From: Patescibacteria group bacterium
Lineage (GTDB): Bacteria > Patescibacteriota > Patescibacteriia > UM-FILTER-42-10
DNA length: 40,448 nucleotides
Assembly: GCA_018825385.1 (NCBI GenBank)
Contig: JAHJEX010000026.1
Location: 1 to 40,448 of the forward strand
Direction of reading: 5' to 3'
Position numbers and translations under genes: made by a program. The notes under the pieces are model-generated. The model ran no database searches, was not told the origin of the DNA, and worked only from the letters and a program-made list of their open reading frames with translations. Within the stretch, counting starts at the first letter, position 1; every line of letters starts with the position of its first letter. Below, one piece after another: positions 1-6,013 of the stretch.

Positions 1-94
1 CTACTTGTCTAGCGCTCCAACCAGATCGATATAGTTTAACCGCCTCTTTTCTAACCATTGGCATATGGGGATTTGTTGTATATGGCATATTCAT
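1..94 (-). CDS. N-terminus of a helix-turn-helix (transposase-type) protein, cut by window edge
   Basis: A reading frame starts at ATG (92-94, minus strand) and runs off the left edge after 31 codons. The start MNMPYTTNPHMPMVRK and the following stretch (LYRSGWSARQV) resemble the N-terminus of Patescibacterial helix-turn-helix proteins of the transposase or homeodomain-like type, where this stretch enters the first helix of the DNA-binding domain. A second ATG lies two codons in (86-88). There is no strong ribosome binding site. The rest of the protein is outside the window, so the family is a recollection from the N-terminal pattern and the catalytic part, if any, is not visible. Confidence 0.45.
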   Translation of the reverse strand, partial: MNMPYTTNPHMPMVRKEAVKLYRSGWSARQV

Positions 95-142
95 AACAGT
101 ATACCTTAAGGTGGTGCCAAGCTATTGAACCATAACAATATA

Positions 143-171
143 TTGACATTTACCTTTTTCTATGCTACAAT
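143..171 (+). promoter_or_regulatory. Consensus promoter for pilT leader
   Basis: TTGACA (143-148), a 17-bp spacer and TACAAT (166-171) preceded by TGC, an extended -10. Transcription should start near 178, about 180 nt before the pilT start codon, giving a long leader. Confidence 0.75.
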
Positions 172-177
172 GAAGAT

Positions 178-341
178 GAAAATAAAAACAAAAACAAATT
201 GAGATGCAAAAAAGCAATATCTTAATCCAAGAGAAAATTTTGTTACAAGGAACTATTGTAATTGAAAGATGGACAACAAAAGCTTCTTGGTATGAAAACG
301 TACTAAAGGCACTTTCATCTCCACTGCGGGTGTTTTTTTAA
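178..341 (+). promoter_or_regulatory. Long pilT leader with A-rich motif, small ORF and T-tract hairpin
   Basis: The leader begins with AAAAACAAAAACAAA (184-198), also found in the leaders of the SpoIID and amidase genes. An open frame from ATG 204 to TAA 339-341 could encode 45 residues (MQKSNILIQEK...PLRVFF) but lacks a ribosome binding site. Its end overlaps AAAGGCAC (305-312), which can pair with GTGTTTTT (330-337, two G-U pairs), followed by a T run 20 nt before pilT. It could be an attenuator or only a weak terminator-like hairpin. The peptide matches nothing I recognise. Confidence 0.3.
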
Positions 342-360
342 TTAGTAATCTTATAATATT

Positions 361-1401
361 ATGACGTTAGATGATTTATTATCAATTGCTGTAGAAAAAA
401 GAGCGTCAGATCTTCATATGGCTGTTGGAAAACCACCAATTCTAAGAATTGATGGAGCACTCACCCCGATGGAAAGTTTCGATATTATTACTCCTGAAAA
501 TGCACAGGAACTTGTTTTTGGTATTCTTTCAGACATACAAAAAGAGCGACTGATTAAGGATAGAGAAATAGATATTTCTCATGAGATCCCAGACGTTTCT
601 CGTTTTCGTGTAAACATCCATTGGGAGAAAAACTGTATTGGGTTGGTTGCTAGAGTTGTAACCTCGCTTACACCAACCATGGAAGAACTAGAGATGCCAA
701 AAGTGGTTTATAACCTTTTGGATGAAAAACAAGGTCTGATTTTAATTACCGGTCCGACAGGTTGTGGAAAGTCAACCTCTTTGGCAGCAATGATCAACTA
801 CGTTAACAGTACTAGGTCAGCAAATATTATTACATTAGAAGATCCAATCGAATTCATATATAAACCAAAGAAAAGTATTATAAAGCAAAGGCAGCTTGGT
901 TCGGACATGCTTTCATTTGCCGATGCTTTGAAACATGTTCTTCGTCAGGATCCAAATGTCATTTTAGTTGGTGAGATGCGTGATTTGGAAACTATTGCCG
1001 CCACTATTACTTTGGCGGAAACAGGCCATTTAGTGTTAGCAACATTACATACTTACAGCGCTGCTCAGACTGTTGATCGTATAATTGACGTCTTCCCTCC
1101 ATATCAACAGTCGCAAGTTCGACTTCAACTTTCTATGTTCCTGAAGGGTGTTATTTCTCAGCAGCTTATTCCTAAAGTATCTAAAGGAAGAGTAGCTGCA
1201 AGAGAGATTCTTATTAATACACCTGCTATTAGTAACCTTATAAGAGAAAACAAAATAGCACAGATTAAAACTGTTATTCAAACAGGAGTAGCCAACGGAA
1301 TGAAAACCATGGATCAGGATCTAAAAAGATTGTATAAAGAAAATATCATATCAAAAGATATAGCCAAATCCTATATGATGAATCCTGAGACGATGAAATA
1401 A
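361..1401 (+). CDS. pilT: Type IV pilus retraction ATPase PilT
   Basis: A 346-residue hexameric secretion ATPase of the GspE/PilT family, the usual length for PilT, which powers type IV pilus retraction at the cytoplasmic side of the inner membrane. The N-terminal PAS-like domain contains the RASDLHM signature (14-20). Walker A is GPTGCGKST (131-139), the Asp box lies around ITLEDPIEF (157-165), Walker B around VILVGEMRD (200-208) and the His box at HLVLATLHTY (223-232). Only the ATPase is present here, with no pilin or assembly gene beside it. A strong promoter lies 190 bp upstream and a hairpin terminator directly downstream, so it appears monocistronic. Confidence 0.93.
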   Translation: MTLDDLLSIAVEKRASDLHMAVGKPPILRIDGALTPMESFDIITPENAQELVFGILSDIQKERLIKDREIDISHEIPDVSRFRVNIHWEKNCIGLVARVVTSLTPTMEELEMPKVVYNLLDEKQGLILITGPTGCGKSTSLAAMINYVNSTRSANIITLEDPIEFIYKPKKSIIKQRQLGSDMLSFADALKHVLRQDPNVILVGEMRDLETIAATITLAETGHLVLATLHTYSAAQTVDRIIDVFPPYQQSQVRLQLSMFLKGVISQQLIPKVSKGRVAAREILINTPAISNLIRENKIAQIKTVIQTGVANGMKTMDQDLKRLYKENIISKDIAKSYMMNPETMK

Positions 1402-1417
1402 TCTAATAGTGTGTTCA

Positions 1418-1441
1418 AGAGGACTTTAATTAGTCCTTTTT
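1418..1441 (+). terminator. Intrinsic terminator of pilT
   Basis: AGGACT (1420-1425) pairs with AGTCCT (1432-1437) across a 6-nt loop, followed by a T run, 18 nt after the pilT stop. Confidence 0.7.
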
Positions 1442-1457
1442 GATTTGCTTATTAGTC

Positions 1458-1486
1458 TTGATAAAACAAAACATGTGTGCTACGCT
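1458..1486 (+). promoter_or_regulatory. Probable ancestral tRNA-Arg promoter
   Basis: TTGATA (1458-1463), 17-bp spacer, TACGCT (1481-1486) preceded by TGC. The predicted start is about 5 nt before the first truncated tRNA-Arg 5' copy at 1498. The intact tRNA-Arg is 260 bp further on, so the promoter marks where the tRNA gene once began. Confidence 0.55.
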
Positions 1487-1497
1487 CATTGTGATTT

Positions 1498-1600
1498 GCG
1501 CCCGTACCCTTCGGCTTCGCTCAGGGCAAGGCTCAACAATGATCAGCGCCCGTAGCTCCCTGACATCCGTCGGGGCAGGCAATTGGATAGAGCGCGTGGC
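1498..1600 (+). pseudogene. Two truncated tRNA-Arg 5' copies, each interrupted by a palindrome
   Basis: The first copy is GCGCCCGTA (1498-1506), identical to the first 9 nt of the intact tRNA-Arg at 1749, followed by a palindromic repeat with CCTT/AAGG ends (1508-1531). The second is GCGCCCGTAGCT (1546-1557), then a 22-nt imperfect palindrome (1558-1579), then the next 21 nt of the tRNA (1580-1600). The second copy thus has 33 nt of tRNA sequence, identical to the functional gene apart from the insertion, and stops in the anticodon stem. Neither can make a tRNA. The insertion points are tRNA positions 9 and 12. Confidence 0.85.
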
Positions 1601-1602
1601 GC

Positions 1603-1758
1603 CCTGTGAAACTTATTCATTATGAAGCATATTTATTAAAAGAAGATGCAGTACGCAGAGAAAGATATTTAAAAACCAGTGATGGTAAAAAATTCCTAAA
1701 GCAACAGTTATCTACTTTATTAAAAAAGTTAGGATTAAAGAAAAATAAGCGCCCGTAG
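1603..1758 (+). pseudogene. C-terminal remnant of a GIY-YIG nuclease, running into tRNA-Arg
   Basis: A frame without a start codon encodes about 51 residues, beginning PVKLIHYEAYLLKED and continuing VRRERYLKTSDGKKF. This matches the C-terminal half of the small GIY-YIG (UvrC N-terminal type) nucleases common in Patescibacteria, with the characteristic YEAY, RREKYLKT and GK.FLK segments. The catalytic GIY and YIG segments and the arginine helix are missing. The frame's left end abuts the truncated tRNA-Arg copy and its stop codon is the TAG at 1756-1758, inside the intact tRNA-Arg. The family assignment is by motif memory, but the pattern is distinctive. Confidence 0.65.
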
Positions 1759-1825
1759 CTCAATTGGATAGAGCGCGTGGCTTCGGACCACGAGGTTGGG
1801 AGTTCGAGTCTCTCCGGGCGCACCA
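1749..1825 (+). tRNA. tRNA-Arg (anticodon TCG)
   Basis: The acceptor stem GCGCCCG pairs with CGGGCGC. The anticodon stem CGTGG/CCACG encloses loop CTTCGGA with anticodon TCG. The T loop is TTCGAGT, and CCA is encoded (1823-1825). It is the functional copy of the gene whose 5' end is duplicated twice upstream. Confidence 0.96.
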
Positions 1826-1837
1826 CAAAATACATTT

Positions 1838-1913
1838 GGGAGCATAGCTCAGTTGGTAGAGCAGTTGCCTCTTAAGCAAACGGTCGGGGGTTCAAATCCC
1901 TCTGCTCCCACCA
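1838..1913 (+). tRNA. tRNA-Lys (anticodon CTT)
   Basis: The acceptor stem GGGAGCA pairs with TGCTCCC. The anticodon loop CTCTTAA gives CTT. The outermost anticodon-stem pair is a G-A mismatch (GTTGC/GCAAA). The T arm is GGGGG-TTCAAAT-CCCTC and CCA is encoded. It lies 12 nt after tRNA-Arg, so the two are probably co-transcribed. Confidence 0.93.
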
Positions 1914-1920
1914 TAGAAAG

Positions 1921-1947
1921 TATCTTGGATCATCAAGGTATTTTTTT
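1921..1947 (+). terminator. Terminator of the tRNA-Arg/tRNA-Lys unit
   Basis: TATCTTG (1921-1927) pairs with CAAGGTA (1934-1940, one G-U) and is followed by seven T. Confidence 0.75.
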
Positions 1948-1980
1948 ATTAATAATCATATTACATTAATGATTTGAAGC

Positions 1981-2160
1981 CGACCCGACCCTGAGCGAAC
2001 GTAGTGAGTCGAAGAGGAGGGCGGCAGGCTTCGAAGGAAAAAGCGACCTGCCCGCTATTCGCTTCGCGAAAGCGAAGCAGGCGGGGGAGACTTGCAACGA
2101 GCTTGGATGAGAAGAAATCCCTGCCTGCCGGCAGGCAGGCCTCTAGCCACCCTATTAAAA
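1981..2160. repeat. Cluster of palindromic repeats
   Basis: A gene-free stretch packed with GC-rich palindromes. One is a CCCTGAGCGAAC...GAGTCGAAG-type repeat (about 1990-2017), the family also seen near 1508 and 31173. Another is a nested hairpin built on CGCTTCG/CGAAAGCGAAG (about 2050-2085). The third is the perfect 20-nt palindrome CCTGCCTGCCGGCAGGCAGG (2120-2139), which recurs in the tRNA-Leu repeats at 5357 and 5476. Short frames through them translate as LPAGRQA-like strings, which I regard as repeat artefacts and not proteins. Confidence 0.75.
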
Positions 2161-2169
2161 AATATAAAA

Positions 2170-2192
2170 GCCCCCCTTTACGGAGGGTTTTT
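2170..2192 (-). terminator. Second terminator downstream of the zinc-ribbon gene
   Basis: Read on the minus strand, CCCTCC pairs with GGGGGG (one U-G) and is followed by CTTTTATATTT. It stands in tandem with the stronger terminator at 2197. Confidence 0.5.
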
Positions 2193-2196
2193 GAAT

Positions 2197-2232
2197 AAAA
2201 AAACCGACGATTACATTTTGAATGTTCGTCGG
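2197..2232 (-). terminator. Terminator of the first zinc-ribbon gene
   Basis: On the minus strand, CCGACGA pairs with TCGTCGG, with an inner ACATT/AATGT helix, followed by seven T. It lies 60 nt after the stop of the gene at 2293. Confidence 0.85.
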
Positions 2233-2292
2233 ATGTGCAAATAACACAGAAAGACTGGAATCTCACAAACCCCGCTGCGTAGGGCCATGAGA

Positions 2293-2697
2293 TTAACAAC
2301 GAAGATCTAGCTCAGGATCAGAGATGGTGCCAACCATCCTCATACTTACCTGCACGAGTGTCGGCAGGTCATAGTACTGACCGACCTTGCATTTACAGTT
2401 GGGGCACTTGGATCCTACAGGTTTCGGATCTCCGAAGTCACAGTGGCAGAGCGAGCAGTACCGGCCATCACTCTTGCATTGCAGTGCCAACATAGGAATA
2501 TTCAGAGTGTTGCCAGCACGGGGGAGTCGATAGACCATCTGGCGGATATGACCATTGGTGCAAACCACCGCACTTGGTGAGAATTTAGCACCACAAATGG
2601 AGCACCTGCCAGTGTTATCATGAGCACACTCTCTCAGGTCCTTACCACGCCCATACAGCTGTTGCATATAGGGCATACGTGTGTTCATTTTAGCCAT
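2293..2697 (-). CDS. Zinc-ribbon protein, paralogue of the gene at 3474
   Basis: A 134-residue soluble protein of unknown function with two Cys clusters. The first is C32-x2-C35 with C46 and H50; the second is C81-x2-C84 with C98-x2-C101. The spacing suggests two zinc-binding ribbons. It aligns throughout with the 118-residue protein at 3474 (shared MNTR-P-MQ-LYG, VYRLPRAGN and CSLCH-DFGDP-P blocks) but has a longer C-terminus. The start is fixed by AGGAGGTTCTTTCA just before ATG, the same leader as its paralogue. GC content is above that of neighbouring housekeeping genes. It is a single-gene unit with its own promoter and terminators. I recognise no named family. Confidence 0.75.
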   Translation of the reverse strand: MAKMNTRMPYMQQLYGRGKDLRECAHDNTGRCSICGAKFSPSAVVCTNGHIRQMVYRLPRAGNTLNIPMLALQCKSDGRYCSLCHCDFGDPKPVGSKCPNCKCKVGQYYDLPTLVQVSMRMVGTISDPELDLRC

Positions 2698-2744
2698 TGA
2701 AAGAACCTCCTGTTGTGAAGATGTGTCTGGATAAACAGTATTGC

Positions 2745-2773
2745 ACCTTACCTTTTTTTCTTTTTAAAGTCAA
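2745..2773 (-). promoter_or_regulatory. Promoter of the first zinc-ribbon gene
   Basis: On the minus strand, TTGACT (2773-2768), 17-bp spacer, TAAGGT (2750-2745). The same design (TTGACT-17-TAAGCT) precedes the paralogue. Confidence 0.65.
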
Positions 2774-2857
2774 TTTCTCCAACTTTTATAAAACGATATA
2801 TTCTAAATAGCATAAAATAAAAAGACGGGCACTTTACAGCATCGCCTTATAAGGGAG

Positions 2858-3289
2858 TTACTGCTTTACTTGATAACGATAAACGTTTGTCGTTCGTTTT
2901 TCAAAGCCCAGTTTTAAATAAAGATGATTGGCCGCTTCCCGATGAGGCGCAGATGTTAAATCAATGTGTCGCGCACCTTCTTTTCGAGCACGTTTTATGG
3001 CTGCACTGACCAATTGAGAACCGATACCTTTACCTCGCGCCAGCTGATCAACCACTATATTTTCAATATATGCGTGTCGGCCAACCGCAATTCTATATAC
3101 CAGCAATATCAGCATTCCATAAACAATATTGTTTTCTTGCGCAGTAAATAAAACCGTATGCGGAGAATTAATAATTTCTGCCAGTCCGCTTTCAGTCAGA
3201 GCAGAAGCAGAATCAGACAACTGGCTAACCAAGCGCGTTATGTCATGTGCTAAAGCAGGAGATGGGTTTTTTTCTTCAATAATTTTCAT
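2858..3289 (-). CDS. GNAT-family N-acetyltransferase
   Basis: A 143-residue single-domain acetyltransferase of the GNAT fold, a typical length. The acetyl-CoA pyrophosphate-binding motif A is VDQLARGKGIGSQL (about 85-98), and the C-terminal signature is ANHLYLKLGFEKR (about 123-135), where Tyr is the usual general acid. The substrate cannot be told from sequence. It lies between the two zinc-ribbon paralogues, on the same strand, but lacks the AGGAGG leader. Only a weak hairpin and T run (about 2820-2850) follow it. Confidence 0.85.
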   Translation of the reverse strand: MKIIEEKNPSPALAHDITRLVSQLSDSASALTESGLAEIINSPHTVLFTAQENNIVYGMLILLVYRIAVGRHAYIENIVVDQLARGKGIGSQLVSAAIKRARKEGARHIDLTSAPHREAANHLYLKLGFEKRTTNVYRYQVKQ

Positions 3290-3336
3290 AGGTATAGTGT
3301 ATAGTATTGCTTATATTTTACTATGAATCACAAAAT

Positions 3337-3369
3337 AAAAAAACCGACAACCATGGAAAGGTCTGTCGG
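3337..3369 (-). terminator. Terminator of the second zinc-ribbon gene
   Basis: On the minus strand, CCGACA pairs with TGTCGG (inner ACC/GGT), followed by seven T. Confidence 0.85.
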
Positions 3370-3473
3370 AAGAGCAAGTGGTTAGATGTGCCATATACCT
3401 ACTAGCACTGGGTCTGAAAGTACGGAAGAGTGTCCGCCGGTTTTGTTGGGCAGTTCTTCCGGTCATTAAGCTT

Positions 3474-3830
3474 TTACCGGGAGAGGTCTATCAGCTGCCC
3501 TAGATCGTAGTGCTTCCCGATCACACACCCACAGTAGGGGCAAGGTGCACCGTTGGGCTGCGGATCTCCAAAATCGAAATGGCACAGCGAGCAGTGCCGA
3601 CCATTGTTCTCGCACAACAATGCCAGCACGGGAACGCGCAATTTGTTGCCGGCACGGGGCAACCGGTACACTTGTTCTCGAATGTGTCCTTTGATGCACA
3701 CCACCGCCCTAGGTGGAAAACGTGCTGCGCAGATGCTGCATCGACCTCTGTGGCTATCGCATTTCCGGAGATCTCTACCGCAGCCATATAGCCGCTGCAT
3801 ATGGGGAAGTCGGGTGTTCATGCTAGCCAT
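3474..3830 (-). CDS. Zinc-ribbon protein, paralogue of the gene at 2293
   Basis: A 118-residue protein with the same architecture as its neighbour: C31-x2-C34 with C45 and H49, then C80-x2-C83 with C97-x2-C100. The two proteins share the first ten residues almost exactly and the VYRLPRAGN segment between the Cys clusters, but differ at many other sites, so the duplication is not recent. Start ATG follows AGGAGGTTCTTTCA. GC content and codon use are well above the local background. The Cys patterns suggest a structural zinc-binding or nucleic-acid-contacting protein, but no function can be assigned. Confidence 0.75.
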   Translation of the reverse strand: MASMNTRLPHMQRLYGCGRDLRKCDSHRGRCSICAARFPPRAVVCIKGHIREQVYRLPRAGNKLRVPVLALLCENNGRHCSLCHFDFGDPQPNGAPCPYCGCVIGKHYDLGQLIDLSR

Positions 3831-3880
3831 TGAAAGAACCTCCTGCCTGAATATTGTGACACCTTTCCGAACTGTTTTGT

Positions 3881-3909
3881 AGCTTACTGCTTTCCTTATT
3901 ATGAGTCAA
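3881..3909 (-). promoter_or_regulatory. Promoter of the second zinc-ribbon gene
   Basis: On the minus strand, TTGACT (3909-3904), 17-bp spacer, TAAGCT (3886-3881). Confidence 0.65.
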
Positions 3910-3982
3910 TAACTGTTTTTATTTCTTACTATTCATAATATTGGCAGTTTTCAATTCACAGATAATAAAGTAAACTGAATGC

Positions 3983-4906
3983 ATGGAACAAAAAAATTTT
4001 ACTGTGGGGAATTCAGATAAAAAAACAAGGCTTGATAAGTATCTGGTCGCAAAACTGCCTAAATTCTCAAGATCTTTTCTGCAGAATTTAATCAGGAAAA
4101 AAGAGGTAATTGTAAACGGGATGATTTTTGGTGCTGCAGACAAGGTAAAAAACGGTGACAAAATAAGTATTACTCTTAATGAACCGTCAAAAATTTCTTT
4201 GAAGCCAGAATCAGACATCAAACTTAATATCATACATGAAAATGAAAATTATCTTATCACTAACAAGCCATCTGGAATTGTTGTACATCCCTCACAAAGC
4301 ACCCCAACACATACTCTAATCAATGGCCTAATAGCATATTATCCTAGGATTATTACTGTTGGAGATGATCCAAAAAGACCGGGAATTGTGCATCGTCTCG
4401 ATAAAGATGTTTCAGGAATAATGGTAATTGCTAAAAACCAAAAAACTTTTGAACATTTAAAAATACTGTTTAAAAATAGAAAGGTAAAAAAGAAATATAC
4501 CGCGCTTGTTTATGGAAAAATTGTTCCTCAAAATGGAAAAATAAGTGCACCAATTGGCAGATCTAAAAGCAAACCTAATAGGATGTCAGTAAAAAGGGTC
4601 GGTGACGGCAGGGAGGCAATAACACTCTACAAAACCATTAAAGAATATCAGAATTATTCTCTGTTGGAAATTGAAACGAAAACCGGCCGAACACATCAAA
4701 TACGCGTCCACCTTCTTTCCAAAGGTAACCCAATAGTCGGCGACACCATCTACTATTTGAAGAAGGCGAAAAACAACAGAGAGCTTGATCGCATTTTTCT
4801 GCATGCGCATAGTATTCAATTCACAGATATGAACGATAATTTACTAAAATTTAGAGCTGATATTCCAAAGAATTTGAAGCAGTTCCTTGCACAGTTGACT
4901 AAATAG
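3983..4906 (+). CDS. rluD: Ribosomal large-subunit pseudouridine synthase, RluD family
   Basis: A 307-residue pseudouridine synthase. An N-terminal S4 RNA-binding domain (about 14-75, TRLDKYLVAKL...IRKKEVIVNG) is followed by the RluA-type catalytic domain, whose signature GIVHRLDKDVSGIMVIAKN holds the catalytic Asp140. A later GRTHQIRVHL block is also typical. RluD modifies uridines in helix 69 of 23S rRNA; RluA-family paralogues act elsewhere, so the exact site is inferred. Length fits RluD. A promoter for rplS is embedded in its last codons. Confidence 0.88.
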   Translation: MEQKNFTVGNSDKKTRLDKYLVAKLPKFSRSFLQNLIRKKEVIVNGMIFGAADKVKNGDKISITLNEPSKISLKPESDIKLNIIHENENYLITNKPSGIVVHPSQSTPTHTLINGLIAYYPRIITVGDDPKRPGIVHRLDKDVSGIMVIAKNQKTFEHLKILFKNRKVKKKYTALVYGKIVPQNGKISAPIGRSKSKPNRMSVKRVGDGREAITLYKTIKEYQNYSLLEIETKTGRTHQIRVHLLSKGNPIVGDTIYYLKKAKNNRELDRIFLHAHSIQFTDMNDNLLKFRADIPKNLKQFLAQLTK

Positions 4907-4922
4907 AGAATCATGGTATACT
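4895..4922 (+). promoter_or_regulatory. Promoter of rplS
   Basis: TTGACT (4895-4900), 16-bp spacer, TATACT (4917-4922) preceded by TGG (extended -10). The start would be about 30 nt before the rplS ATG. Confidence 0.65.
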
Positions 4923-4960
4923 GCCATTCGATACATATATTAATTAATTAGTATTTTTTT

Positions 4961-5341
4961 ATGACAAAAGAAGAATCAAAAGCTGAAAGTCCCAAGCAAG
5001 GCCAAGGGGAAAAGAAGGAGAAAAAATCAGAGGAAAGAGAAATTCCTGAAATAGAATCCGGTAATGTTGTTAAAGTTCATCAAAAAATTACCCAGGGAGA
5101 TAAAACTCGCACTCAAATCTTTGAAGGGATTGTTATTGCGAAAAGAGGCAAAACCAGCGCTGATCGAACCATTACAGTCCGAAAAGTTTCAGATGGCGGA
5201 TATGGCGTAGAAAGGATTTTTCCATTAGAATCCCCTAACGTCCTCAAGATTGAAGTACTAAAAACACCAAGGACGCGCAGATCGAAATTGTATTATTTGC
5301 GAACGGCACCTCGTAAACTTAAAGAACTGAAAGACAAGTAG
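4961..5341 (+). CDS. rplS: 50S ribosomal protein L19
   Basis: A 126-residue L19. The conserved core runs from about residue 34 (IESGNVVKVHQKI) through RTQIFEGIVIAKRG, GYGVERIFPL and the basic end RRSKLYYLR. The first 30 residues form a Lys/Glu-rich extension replacing the usual helical N-terminus, as often seen in Patescibacteria. L19 sits at the subunit interface. The usual trmD and rpsP neighbours are absent. It is followed directly by tRNA genes, with no clear terminator between. Confidence 0.95.
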   Translation: MTKEESKAESPKQGQGEKKEKKSEEREIPEIESGNVVKVHQKITQGDKTRTQIFEGIVIAKRGKTSADRTITVRKVSDGGYGVERIFPLESPNVLKIEVLKTPRTRRSKLYYLRTAPRKLKELKDK

Positions 5342-5344
5342 CAC

Positions 5345-5581
5345 GCTCGGATGGTGCCTGCCTGCCGGTAGGCAGGGAATTGCCATGAACCACTAAAGAG
5401 ACTCATGGCTGTCCCGTATCCTTATTAGTGGTTAGGATGATAAACTTTGATAGATACGCTTTTGCTCGGATGGTGCCTGCCTGCCGGCAGGCAGGGAATT
5501 GCCATGAACCACAAAAGAGATTCATGGCTGTCCCGTATCCTTATAGTGGTTAGGATGATAAACTTTGATAGATACGCTTTT
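5345..5581 (+). repeat. Tandem 119/118-bp repeat, each unit starting with a tRNA-Leu 5' stub
   Basis: Unit 1 is 5345-5463 and unit 2 is 5464-5581, nearly identical with a few substitutions and one T deletion. Each begins GCTCGGATGGTG, the first 12 nt of the intact tRNA-Leu at 5582. A 20-nt palindrome (5357-5376 and 5476-5495) follows, then GAATTG, the next six tRNA bases, then about 80 nt of unrelated sequence ending GATACGCTTTT. The intact tRNA-Leu follows unit 2 at the same phase. No gene is visible in the units. Confidence 0.9.
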
Positions 5582-5668
5582 GCTCGGATGGTGGAATTGG
5601 TATACACACTAGGTTGAGGGCCTAGGCACTTATTGTGCGTGCGGGTTCAAGTCCCGCTCCGAGCACCA
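5582..5668 (+). tRNA. tRNA-Leu (anticodon GAG)
   Basis: A class II tRNA of 87 nt. Acceptor GCTCGGA/TCCGAGC, anticodon stem CTAGG/CCTAG with loop TTGAGGG (GAG), a long variable arm GCAC-TTAT-TGTGC, T loop TTCAAGT and encoded CCA. Confidence 0.95.
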
Positions 5669-5676
5669 CAATTTAT

Positions 5677-5783
5677 GGGTTCGTAGCTCTCGCCCGCTTG
5701 CGCCTAAGCGCAAGCGATGGTGAGCGGGCACTGGCTACTTGCCCATCTTGCTTCGCCGATTAAAAACAGAATACATAGATTAT
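5677..5783 (+). pseudogene. tRNA-Val 5' stub plus palindromic insertion
   Basis: GGGTTCGTAGCTC (5677-5689) differs at one position from the first 13 nt of the intact tRNA-Val at 5784. It starts 8 nt after tRNA-Leu, the spacing expected of a tRNA operon. It is followed by a long hairpin, CGCTTGCGC-ctaa-GCGCAAGCG nested in GCCCGC/GCGGGC, then about 55 nt without recognisable content. The insertion point is tRNA position 13. Confidence 0.75.
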
Positions 5784-5860
5784 GGGCTCGTAGCTCAGTT
5801 GGTTAGAGCGTCTCGTTTACACCGAGAAGGCCCTCCGTTCGAATCGGAGCGGGCCCACCA
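5784..5860 (+). tRNA. tRNA-Val (anticodon TAC)
   Basis: Acceptor GGGCTCG/CGGGCCC, anticodon stem TCTCG/CGAGA with loop TTTACAC (TAC), T arm CTCCG-TTCGAAT-CGGAG, and encoded CCA. Confidence 0.96.
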
Positions 5861-5892
5861 TAAGTAAGGAGAGATTAACAATTGCATTAATA

Positions 5893-6000
5893 CAAGGTGA
5901 AGCAGGTGGGAAGCGCTTCGTTTATATTTACCCCGTCATGAGCAAAGCGAATTAACGGGACCGAAGAGGTCACCCCGCAAATGCGGGGTCGAACCTACCA
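5893..6000. repeat. Palindromic repeat region
   Basis: Contains a CCCCGT...ACGGG pairing around a TTCGCTTTGCTC-type core (about 5930-5960) and a perfect hairpin ACCCCGC-AAAT-GCGGGGT (about 5973-5990). It resembles the other palindromes beside tRNA genes. No gene is visible. Confidence 0.5.
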
Positions 6001-6013
6001 TTAACAAAAAAAC

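Noticed and set aside
1961-2299. Open frames on both strands through the palindrome cluster, translating as LPAGRQA-type strings
   Set aside because: The frames consist of GC-rich palindromes and overlap a terminator. No ribosome binding site or conserved domain is visible.
5345-5581. CRISPR array
   Set aside because: There are only two units of 119 bp starting with tRNA sequence, with no regular short repeats and spacers and no cas genes. No CRISPR was seen elsewhere in the window.
5425-5607. 60-residue minus-strand frame across the tRNA-Leu repeats
   Set aside because: It covers a tandem repeat and part of a functional tRNA, so it is not a plausible gene.
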